DNA of 5,123 bases, from assembly GCA_002414205.1 (NCBI GenBank), contig DHYQ01000101.1, positions 1 to 5,123 on the forward strand. The letters run 5' to 3'. Made by a program: the position numbers and the translations under genes. Source of the DNA: Gallionellaceae bacterium UBA5126. Lineage in GTDB: Bacteria > Pseudomonadota > Gammaproteobacteria > Burkholderiales > Gallionellaceae. Shown one piece after another: positions 1 to 5,123 of this stretch. A model generated the notes under the pieces. The model was not told where the DNA came from. It worked only from the letters and a program-made list of their open reading frames with translations, and did no database searches. Within the stretch, counting starts at the first letter, position 1. Every line of letters begins with the position of its first letter.

Positions 1-1683
1 CACGAAGGCTCTTTGCTGCTGTGGACGCTGCTGTTAGCCGGTTGGGCGACGGCGGTTGCGCTGTTTAGCAAACATCTGCCGCAGGAAATGGTGGCGCGGG
101 TGTTGGCGGTGATGGGGCTGGTGTCGGTGGGTTTCTTGCTGTTCATGTTGCTGACTTCCAATCCGTTCAATCGTCTGTTGCCTGCCGCGCTGGATGGGCG
201 TGATTTGAACCCCTTGCTGCAAGACCCCGGTTTGGTGATTCACCCGCCGATGTTGTACATGGGCTATGTCGGTTTCTCGGTGGCCTTTGCTTTTGCCATC
301 GCCGCGCTGCTGGGCGGGCGGCTGGATGCCACTTGGGCGCGTTGGTCGCGTCCCTGGACGACCGTGGCTTGGGTATTCATGACCATTGGCATCGCGCTGG
401 GCAGTTGGTGGGCGTACTACGAATTGGGCTGGGGCGGCTGGTGGTTCTGGGATCCGGTCGAAAATGCCTCCTTCATGCCTTGGCTGCTGGGCACCGCGTT
501 GATTCACTCGCTGGCCGTGACAGAAAAGCGTGGCGCGTTCAAGAGTTGGACGGTGCTGTTAGCGATTGCCGCGTTCTCGCTGTCGCTGCTGGGTACTTTC
601 CTGGTGCGCTCTGGCGTGTTGACTTCGGTGCACTCTTTTGCCGCCGATCCCAAGCGCGGTATTTTCATCCTGACGTTCCTGGTGCTAGTGGTGGGTGCGT
701 CCTTGCTGCTGTTCGCCTGGCGTGCGCCCAAGGTGGGGCTGGGCGGCAAGTTTGAATTGTTGTCCCGTGAATCGCTGCTGCTGTCCAACAACGTGCTGCT
801 GTCGGTGGCTTCGGCCTCGGTGTTTATCGGCACGCTGTACCCACTGATTGCCGAAGCCTTGGGCCAAGGCAAACTGTCGGTCGGCGCGCCGTATTTCGAG
901 GCGGTGTTTGTGCCGCTGATGGTGCCGATGGTGTTGATGATGGGCATTGGCCCCTTGGTACGCTGGAAGGGCATGCAGCCCGCCGAGGTGGTGCGCAAGG
1001 TGCAATCCGGCGCGATTCTGGCGCTGATGCTGGCGCTTAGCCTGCCGTTTGCCTTTGGCCGCTGGAGTCCGATGATTAGCCTGGGCCTGTTCCTGGCGGG
1101 CTGGATTCTGGCCGCGCTGGTGGCCAGCCTGTTGCCGCGTCTGCGCGGTGACGGCTCTTTGTGGCAACGTGTGCGCAAGCAAAGCCTCAGCTATTGGGGC
1201 ATGCAGTTGGCGCATTTTGGCGTAGCGGTGTTCATCATCGGTGTGACACTGGTGAAGGGCTATCAAACCGAGCGCGATGTGCGCATGAACGTCGGTGACG
1301 TGGTGAGTGCTGGCGGCTATGTGTTCCGCTTCGATGGTGTCACGGAAGCACAAGGCCCCAACTATGTGGCGGGCAAGGGCCACGTCGTGGTCAGCAAAAA
1401 CGGCCAGCGTGTGACGGAGTTGTACCCGGAAAAGCGCCAGTACAACGTCTCCGGCATGCCGCTGACCGAAGCGGCGATTGAAGCCAGCTTGATGGGTGAT
1501 TTGTATGTCTCGCTGGGCAACCCGATTGAAGAGGCCGAAGGCGCATGGGAAGTGCGCATCTACATCAAACCTTTCGTGGACTGGATTTGGCTGGGCTGTT
1601 TGCTGATGGTATTCGGCGGCGTGCTGGCCATCAGTGACCGTCGTTATCGCATTCATAAACAAGTCAAGGAGCAAACCCCATGA
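1..1683 (+). CDS. ccmF: CcmF, cytochrome c heme lyase core subunit (5'-truncated by window edge)
   Basis: This is a multipass inner-membrane protein of System I cytochrome c maturation. It takes heme from holo-CcmE and, with CcmH and CcmI, ligates it to apocytochrome c in the periplasm. The frame is open at base 1 (HEGSLLLW, a conserved CcmF stretch), so the true start lies upstream. About 560 residues are present against roughly 650 usual, so about 90 are missing; the TTG at 13 is not the start. The tryptophan-rich WWD heme-binding segment WGGWWFWDPVEN is at 430-465. Four conserved histidines proposed as heme ligands are visible: His at 241 (IHPPMLYMGY), 505 (ALIHSL), 631 (TSVHSFA) and 1213 (MQLAHFG). 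About 13 hydrophobic segments can be seen. A soluble, probably periplasmic domain (about 1270-1570) precedes the last segment (about 1580-1640). The TGA overlaps the ccmG ATG. Identity is very secure; the NrfE/CcmF paralogue question is settled by the ccmGHI neighbours. Confidence 0.97.
   Translation, partial: HEGSLLLWTLLLAGWATAVALFSKHLPQEMVARVLAVMGLVSVGFLLFMLLTSNPFNRLLPAALDGRDLNPLLQDPGLVIHPPMLYMGYVGFSVAFAFAIAALLGGRLDATWARWSRPWTTVAWVFMTIGIALGSWWAYYELGWGGWWFWDPVENASFMPWLLGTALIHSLAVTEKRGAFKSWTVLLAIAAFSLSLLGTFLVRSGVLTSVHSFAADPKRGIFILTFLVLVVGASLLLFAWRAPKVGLGGKFELLSRESLLLSNNVLLSVASASVFIGTLYPLIAEALGQGKLSVGAPYFEAVFVPLMVPMVLMMGIGPLVRWKGMQPAEVVRKVQSGAILALMLALSLPFAFGRWSPMISLGLFLAGWILAALVASLLPRLRGDGSLWQRVRKQSLSYWGMQLAHFGVAVFIIGVTLVKGYQTERDVRMNVGDVVSAGGYVFRFDGVTEAQGPNYVAGKGHVVVSKNGQRVTELYPEKRQYNVSGMPLTEAAIEASLMGDLYVSLGNPIEEAEGAWEVRIYIKPFVDWIWLGCLLMVFGGVLAISDRRYRIHKQVKEQTP
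1666..1671 (+). promoter_or_regulatory. Ribosome binding site of ccmG
   Basis: AAGGAG lies eight bases before the ATG at 1680, inside the last codons of ccmF. It supports the ATG that overlaps the ccmF stop as the real ccmG start and suggests translational coupling. Confidence 0.75.
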
Positions 1684-2204
1684 ACCGTTTCTGGCCGTTT
1701 CTGATTTTCGCCGCGCTCGCCGCGCTGTTGTATGTCTCGCTGGGGCGAGATACGCGTGATGTGCCGTCGCCGCTGGTGGGCAAGGCCGCGCCAGTGTTCA
1801 CCTTGCCGCAGTTGCAAGACCCGGCGCAAAAATTCGCCTCTGCCGACATGAAGGGCAAAGTCTGGCTGCTGAATGTTTGGGCGTCTTGGTGCGGTGCCTG
1901 TAAACAAGAGCATCCGGTGTTGATGGCACTGTCCAAGCAAAACATCCTGCCCATCATCGGCATGGACTACAAGGACAAACCCGCCGCCGGGCTGGGTGTG
2001 TTGAACAGCGAAGGCAACCCTTACACCCTGACCATCGTCGATGCCGATGGCAAAGTGGGTTTTGACTTTGGCGTGTACGGCGTGCCAGAAAGTTATCTGA
2101 TCGACAAGCAAGGCATGATTCGCTACAAACTGACCGGCGTGATTACCCCGGAAAATTGGCAGTCCACCCTGCTGCCGCTGATCAAGGAGTTGCAAGCCAA
2201 ATGA
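1680..2204 (+). CDS. ccmG: CcmG/DsbE, membrane-anchored thioredoxin-like thiol:disulfide protein for cytochrome c maturation
   Basis: CcmG is a periplasmic thioredoxin-fold reductant that keeps the CXXCH cysteines of apocytochrome c reduced; in known systems it receives electrons from DsbD/CcdA. The 174 residues match the family length. Residues 4-20 form an uncleaved N-terminal membrane anchor. The thioredoxin domain runs from about residue 32 to the end. The active site is W70-C71-G72-A73-C74 (LNVWASWCGAC). The family-specific GVYGVPE stretch is at 131-137, with the predicted cis-proline P136 followed by the acidic E137 typical of CcmG rather than of general thioredoxins. A GMDYKD segment (94-99) matches the usual G-x-N/D-Y-K-D motif. 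The start is fixed by the AAGGAG box and the ATGA overlap with ccmF; the stop overlaps ccmH in the same way. The C-G-A-C dipeptide differs from E. coli C-P-T-C, but this position varies in the family. Very likely functional. Confidence 0.96.
   Translation: MNRFWPFLIFAALAALLYVSLGRDTRDVPSPLVGKAAPVFTLPQLQDPAQKFASADMKGKVWLLNVWASWCGACKQEHPVLMALSKQNILPIIGMDYKDKPAAGLGVLNSEGNPYTLTIVDADGKVGFDFGVYGVPESYLIDKQGMIRYKLTGVITPENWQSTLLPLIKELQAK
2184..2189 (+). promoter_or_regulatory. Ribosome binding site of ccmH
   Basis: AAGGAG lies eleven bases before the ATG at 2201, within the end of ccmG. It selects the ATG at 2201 over upstream in-frame codons such as the TTG at 2156. Starting at 2201 gives a protein that opens with a proper signal sequence (MRKLLFALL). 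Confidence 0.7.
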
Positions 2205-2653
2205 GAAAGCTGCTGTTCGCCCTGTTGTGCTGCCTGCCGTTGCTGGCGTATGGCGGTGAAGCCAAGGATATTGCCGACGATCCGGTGATGGAAAAACGCA
2301 TGATGACCCTGGCGGAAAAAGTGCGCTGTCTGGTGTGCCAAAGTGAGTCCGTGGCCGGTTCGCATTCCGACTGGTCGGAAGACGTGCGCAAGATCATGCG
2401 CGAAAAGATGAAGGCCGGGGCGACCGACCAACAAATCATGGACATGCTGGTGGAGCGCTTTGGTAAATCCGTCTTGTTCGATCCGCCCGTTGACAAGGAA
2501 ACCGCCCCGCTATGGGCCGCCCCCTTTGTGCTGTTGGCACTGGGCGGTGCCGTGATGCTGTACCAGTTACGTCGGCGCAAGACCGAAGTGCCGGACACTA
2601 AACTTTCCGCAGAGGAGGCCAAGCGTGCCGACGATCTGCTGGATAAATCCTGA
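2201..2653 (+). CDS. ccmH: CcmH (CcmL/CycL type), CXXC thiol-oxidoreductase subunit of the heme lyase complex
   Basis: CcmH is a periplasm-facing, membrane-tethered protein that resolves or presents the apocytochrome cysteine pair to the CcmF/CcmI heme lyase. The 150-residue product has a signal peptide (about 1-18, MRKLLFALLCCLPLLAYG), then the three-helix CcmH domain with the redox motif VRC43-L-V-C46-Q, matching the family LRCxxCQ. It ends with a C-terminal membrane segment (about 103-121, PLWAAPFVLLALGGAVML) and a short charged cytoplasmic tail. The conserved end of the soluble domain appears as RFGKSVLFDPPV (86-97), where many homologues have RYGDFVLYxPP. The residues after the CXXC (SESVAGSHSD) also differ from the common NQSIADS. 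This is the short stand-alone form; in E. coli it is fused to the CcmI TPR part. The start overlaps the ccmG stop (ATGA). Two adjacent cysteines (10-11) sit in the signal peptide without a good lipobox. Confidence 0.95.
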   Translation: MRKLLFALLCCLPLLAYGGEAKDIADDPVMEKRMMTLAEKVRCLVCQSESVAGSHSDWSEDVRKIMREKMKAGATDQQIMDMLVERFGKSVLFDPPVDKETAPLWAAPFVLLALGGAVMLYQLRRRKTEVPDTKLSAEEAKRADDLLDKS

Positions 2654-2667
2654 TTGATACACTGACC

Positions 2668-3960
2668 ATGACCCTCACCCTCACTCCCACTCTGATTTTT
2701 TGGCTGATTGCCGCCGCCATGCTGTTCGTGGCGATGTTGTTTGTATTTTTGCCGCTGTGGCGCGGACGTGGCGTGGATAACAGCGTGCTGCGCGACGCCG
2801 CCAATCTGGAAATCCTGCGCGACCAATCGGCGGAAATGCGCACCGATTTGCAAAACGGTTTGCTGACCTCGGCAGCTTACGAGCAAGGCGTGCAGGAATT
2901 GAAAGCCCGCTTGCTGGATGAAGTGCAATCGACGCAGGCTGTGGCCGCGCAGCCGGGCAAGGGCGCACGCAAACTGGCGCTGGTCTTGGTGGTGATTTTG
3001 CCGCTGGTGGGCGCTGCGCTGTACCAAAAAATCGGCAATCACGCTGGACTGGATCCTAAAGCGGTGGAACTGTCGGCGAATGATGGTTCTGGCTTGTTGC
3101 AATCGGACGCTGCCCTGCAAAAACTGGAAGAAAAGCTGAAAGGCATGAATGACCCGGACAAGTTGCTGGAAGGCTGGTTGCAACTGGCGCGTTCCTACGC
3201 CGAGCTGAAACGTTACCCGGATGCCGAGCGCGCCTATGAGGAAGTGGTGAAGCTGGCACCCAAGGAATCGCAAGCCTGGACGGAATACGCCGATGCCTAC
3301 GCCATGAACCACGGCCAAAGCCTGAAAGGCAAGCCGACCCAATTGCTGGAGCAGGCGCTGAAACTGGAACCCGACAACAAGACCGCCCTGGCCTTGTCCG
3401 GCTCAGCCGCCATGGAACGCGGCGATTACGAAGCGGCCATTATTTATTGGCAAAAGCTGATTAGCCTGTTGCCGCCGGATTATCCCGATGTGCAGATGGT
3501 GAAGGATGGCGTGAAGTCGGCGCGGGAATTTTTGGCGCAACAACCGGGCGGCAAGGAAAAGCTGGCCAAGTTGCCTGCCTTGCCGGATAACGAAGCGCGT
3601 GTGGTCGCCAACCCTGAACTGGCCGTCAGCGGCAAGGTCAGCCTGAGCGCCGCCGCCCAGGGCAAAGTCTCGCCGGAAGACACCGTGTTCATTCTGGCGC
3701 GCGCCGCCGAAGGGCCAAAAATGCCGCTGGCCGTGCTGCGCAAGCAGGTCAAGGATTTGCCGCTGGAATTCTCACTGGATGACAGCATGGCCATGCAGCC
3801 GCAACTCAAGCTGTCCGGCTTCCAGCAAGTCGTGGTCGTGGCGCGCATTTCCAAGGCCGGTCAACCCATCGCCCAAGCCGGTGATTGGGAAGGCAGCAGC
3901 GCAACGATTAAACCCGGCAGCAAGGGGCTGAACATCGTCATCGAACACGAGGTGAAATAA
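2668..3960 (+). CDS. ccmI: CcmI (CycH), TPR apocytochrome c chaperone of the heme lyase complex
   Basis: CcmI binds the C-terminal helix of apocytochrome c and delivers it to CcmF/CcmH. The 430-residue product shows the full bipartite layout. Membrane segment 1 is at about 8-29. A cytoplasmic, coiled-coil-prone loop follows at about 40-85 ([17 protein letters not shown] to ELKARLLDE). Membrane segment 2 is at about 102-119. The periplasmic TPR domain has repeats near 165-200 ([18 protein letters not shown], then [14 protein letters not shown]), 201-236 and 238-270. The C-terminal beta-rich domain (about 316-428) carries the family hallmarks [21 protein letters not shown] and [14 protein letters not shown]. 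The ATG at 2668 is the only plausible start: an in-frame TAA lies at 2644-2646 and the next ATG (2719) would cut into membrane segment 1. No Shine-Dalgarno is visible in the 14-base gap after ccmH. The TAA shares its last A with the hemH ATG. Identity is firm from context and domain order. Confidence 0.95.
   Translation: MTLTLTPTLIFWLIAAAMLFVAMLFVFLPLWRGRGVDNSVLRDAANLEILRDQSAEMRTDLQNGLLTSAAYEQGVQELKARLLDEVQSTQAVAAQPGKGARKLALVLVVILPLVGAALYQKIGNHAGLDPKAVELSANDGSGLLQSDAALQKLEEKLKGMNDPDKLLEGWLQLARSYAELKRYPDAERAYEEVVKLAPKESQAWTEYADAYAMNHGQSLKGKPTQLLEQALKLEPDNKTALALSGSAAMERGDYEAAIIYWQKLISLLPPDYPDVQMVKDGVKSAREFLAQQPGGKEKLAKLPALPDNEARVVANPELAVSGKVSLSAAAQGKVSPEDTVFILARAAEGPKMPLAVLRKQVKDLPLEFSLDDSMAMQPQLKLSGFQQVVVVARISKAGQPIAQAGDWEGSSATIKPGSKGLNIVIEHEVK
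3949..3955 (+). promoter_or_regulatory. Ribosome binding site of hemH
   Basis: GAGGTGA lies inside the last codons of ccmI. Its AGG core is seven bases before the hemH ATG at 3960, which overlaps the ccmI TAA as TAATG. This supports that start and suggests that ribosomes ending ccmI can reinitiate on hemH. Confidence 0.65.
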
Positions 3961-5048
3961 TGAGCTACGCCAATGAACCGGCCTTTACCCACGGCACGCC
4001 GGAACGCACCGGCATCCTGTTGATTAACCTGGGCACGCCCGATGCGCCGCAAACCGGCCCAGTGCGCGCCTACCTCAAGCAGTTTTTGAGCGACCCACGG
4101 GTGGTGGAAATCCCCAAGGCCGTATGGTGGTTCATCCTCAACGGCATCATCCTCAACACCCGCCCGAAAAAATCCGCCGCCAAATATGCCAGCATCTGGC
4201 TGAAGGAAGGCTCGCCGCTGCGGGTTTATACCGCCAAGCAGGCGGTGTTGCTGGAGGGCTATCTCAGCCAGCGCACTAAATCCGATTACGTGATCGAATA
4301 CGCCATGCGCTACGGCAAACCGTCGATTGGCGACGCGCTGACCAAGCTCAAGGCACAGAATTGCCAGCGCATTTTGCTGCTGCCGCTGTACCCGCAATAC
4401 GCCGCCAGCACCACTGCCACCGCGCTGGACGAGGTGTTTGCCGCCTTGCTGAAAATGCGCAACGTGCCCGCGATTCGCACCATCAAACATTTCCACGACC
4501 ACCCCGGCTATATCAACGCGCTGGCGAAAAACATCCGCGATTACTGGACGCTGCATGGTCGTCCCAATGTGCTGCTGATGAGCTTCCACGGCCTGCCGCG
4601 CTACACCCTGGACAAGGGCGATCCCTATCATTGCGAATGCCACAAAACCGCCCGCCTGCTGGCCGAGGCGCTACAACTCAAACCGGAGCAATACCGCGTC
4701 AGCTTCCAGTCGCGCTTTGGCCGCGCCGAATGGCTGAAGCCCTACACCACCGCCACTTTGCAGGAATTGGGCCAACAAAAAACGCCACGGGTGGATGTGG
4801 TCTGCCCCGGCTTTGTCTCGGATTGCCTAGAAACGCTGGAAGAAATCGCCATGGAAGGCAAGGAAGACTTTCAGCACGCGGGCGGCGGCGACTACCACTA
4901 CATCCCCTGCCTGAACGACCGCAACGAATGGATCCACGCCCTGACCGATTTGGTGACTGAAAACCTGCACGGCTGGCTGCCAGAAAAAAATCCCGCCGAG
5001 CAAGAGCAAAGCCGCTTGCGGGCGCATGCGCTGGGGGCAAAACAGTAA
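3960..5048 (+). CDS. hemH: Ferrochelatase (protoporphyrin/coproporphyrin ferrochelatase family)
   Basis: Ferrochelatase inserts Fe2+ into protoporphyrin IX to give protoheme, the last step of the classical heme pathway, at the cytoplasmic face of the inner membrane. The 362 residues match the length of proteobacterial HemH. The N-terminal family signature is [13 protein letters not shown] (18-30), followed by [15 protein letters not shown] (38-52), [10 protein letters not shown] (82-91) and [14 protein letters not shown] (141-154). The catalytic histidine is H210 in MSFHGLP. The conserved acidic partner is E291 in [15 protein letters not shown], aligned by motif with human E343. [19 protein letters not shown] (220-238) is a common proteobacterial version of this block. 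No C-terminal 2Fe-2S cysteine cluster of the animal type is seen. The TAATG junction and the GAGGTGA box tie it to ccmI, so it is probably the last gene of the same transcript. The gene is complete, with no frameshift. Confidence 0.97.
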   Translation: MSYANEPAFTHGTPERTGILLINLGTPDAPQTGPVRAYLKQFLSDPRVVEIPKAVWWFILNGIILNTRPKKSAAKYASIWLKEGSPLRVYTAKQAVLLEGYLSQRTKSDYVIEYAMRYGKPSIGDALTKLKAQNCQRILLLPLYPQYAASTTATALDEVFAALLKMRNVPAIRTIKHFHDHPGYINALAKNIRDYWTLHGRPNVLLMSFHGLPRYTLDKGDPYHCECHKTARLLAEALQLKPEQYRVSFQSRFGRAEWLKPYTTATLQELGQQKTPRVDVVCPGFVSDCLETLEEIAMEGKEDFQHAGGGDYHYIPCLNDRNEWIHALTDLVTENLHGWLPEKNPAEQEQSRLRAHALGAKQ

Positions 5049-5123
5049 GATGCCAGGCATACCACTGGCGCGATGACTCCCGGTTCATTCCCTCCCCCTT
5101 GCAGGGGGAGGGCTAGGGTGGGG
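5049..5123. other. Noncoding 3' end after hemH, running to the window edge
   Basis: These 75 bases follow the hemH TAA. They hold a weak inverted pair (GCCAG 5052-5056 with CTGGC 5065-5069) and then the strong G/C-rich inverted repeat listed separately. No T-run follows either hairpin, so a classical intrinsic terminator cannot be claimed. No ribosome binding site or start of a further gene is visible. Confidence 0.6.
5090..5123. repeat. G/C-rich intergenic inverted repeat element (dispersed-repeat type, right side cut)
   Basis: CCCTCCCCC (5090-5098) and GGGGGAGGG (5104-5112) form a perfect 9-bp stem, 10 bp if T5099 pairs with A5103, around TTGCA. The tail CTAGGGTGGGG (5113-5123) runs off the window. 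Very similar C/G-block palindromes followed by a GGGTGGGG-type tail occur, from general knowledge, as multicopy intergenic repeats in many beta- and gammaproteobacterial genomes. Copy number cannot be seen here because only one copy is present. The element could stabilise or end the hemH mRNA, but no U-tract is present. It may also be one arm of a larger repeat or of a non-autonomous element. Confidence 0.6.

Noticed and set aside
13..15. TTG at base 13 as the start of ccmF
   Set aside because: Codons 1-12 already encode HEGS, part of the conserved CcmF sequence, and the protein would lack about 90 family residues. The gene simply continues beyond the left edge.
333..755. 140-codon plus-strand open frame inside ccmF in another frame
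   Set aside because: It is a frame shadow fully inside the conserved WWD and histidine region of ccmF, with no motif of its own.
685..1674. 329-codon open frame on the minus strand opposite ccmF
   Set aside because: The translation is rich in His, Gln and Arg, an artefact of reading the antisense of a Leu/Val/Gly-rich membrane protein. ccmF on the plus strand explains the conservation-type motifs.
2201..2260. CcmH as a lipoprotein, because of the Cys pair at residues 10-11
   Set aside because: The residues before the cysteines (FALLCC) do not fit a lipobox, and the hydrophobic core continues past them to an AYG-type cleavage region. A normal signal peptide is more likely.
2182..3342. 386-codon open frame on the minus strand opposite ccmH/ccmI
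   Set aside because: It is antisense to two clearly identified genes. Its product is low-complexity, Gln/His/Arg-rich with no recognisable domain, as expected from the reverse of G/C-biased codons. No ribosome binding site or separate context supports it.
4632..4912. Possible iron-sulfur cluster in HemH (C225, C227, C282, C289, C317)
   Set aside because: The CxC and the CPGFVSDC cysteines belong to blocks that I recall as common in proteobacterial ferrochelatases not described as cluster proteins. The C-terminal cysteine arrangement of animal-type enzymes is absent.
4361..4960. 199-codon plus-strand open frame inside hemH
   Set aside because: It overlaps the catalytic half of ferrochelatase in another frame. 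The Pro/Arg/His-rich translation has no domain and there is no start signal.
5051..5070. Small hairpin GCCAG/CTGGC as the hemH terminator
   Set aside because: The stem is only five base pairs with an eight-base loop and no T-run follows it.

Overview
The window is a compact, co-directional (+ strand) piece of a proteobacterial chromosome. It carries the distal part of a System I cytochrome c maturation (ccm) operon, followed directly by the ferrochelatase gene hemH. G+C is moderately high by eye, with strong G/C preference at third codon positions. A complete System I set points to a Gram-negative proteobacterium. Separate ccmH and ccmI genes, unlike the fused E. coli CcmH, and the ferrochelatase style (EPAxTHG N-terminus, [19 protein letters not shown] block) favour a betaproteobacterium. 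That placement is inference from remembered family features, not a database result.

Layout. Bases 1-1683 hold the C-terminal ~560 residues of ccmF, whose 5' end lies outside the window. ccmG (1680-2204) and ccmH (2201-2653) follow, each overlapping its predecessor by an ATGA. After a 14-base gap comes ccmI (2668-3960), whose TAA shares one base with the hemH ATG (hemH 3960-5048). Bases 5049-5123 are noncoding and contain a G/C-rich inverted repeat that resembles dispersed intergenic repeats; it reaches the right edge. There is no gene-free stretch over 300 bases, no RNA gene, no CRISPR and no mobile element.

How the genes work together. HemH inserts Fe2+ into protoporphyrin IX to make protoheme. 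The Ccm machinery exports heme on CcmE (presumably encoded upstream) and attaches it to CXXCH motifs of apocytochromes c in the periplasm. CcmF is the membrane core of the heme lyase. CcmG and CcmH are the thioredoxin-like and CXXC thiol proteins that reduce and present the apocytochrome cysteines. CcmI is the TPR chaperone that captures the apocytochrome. The operon end thus joins the last step of heme synthesis to its use in c-type cytochromes.

This is mainly an ordinary, well-conserved housekeeping region. I found no convincing undescribed system. The points most worth a second look are the ccm-hemH coupling, the ccmI start without a visible Shine-Dalgarno, some unusual residues in CcmH, and the terminal inverted repeat.
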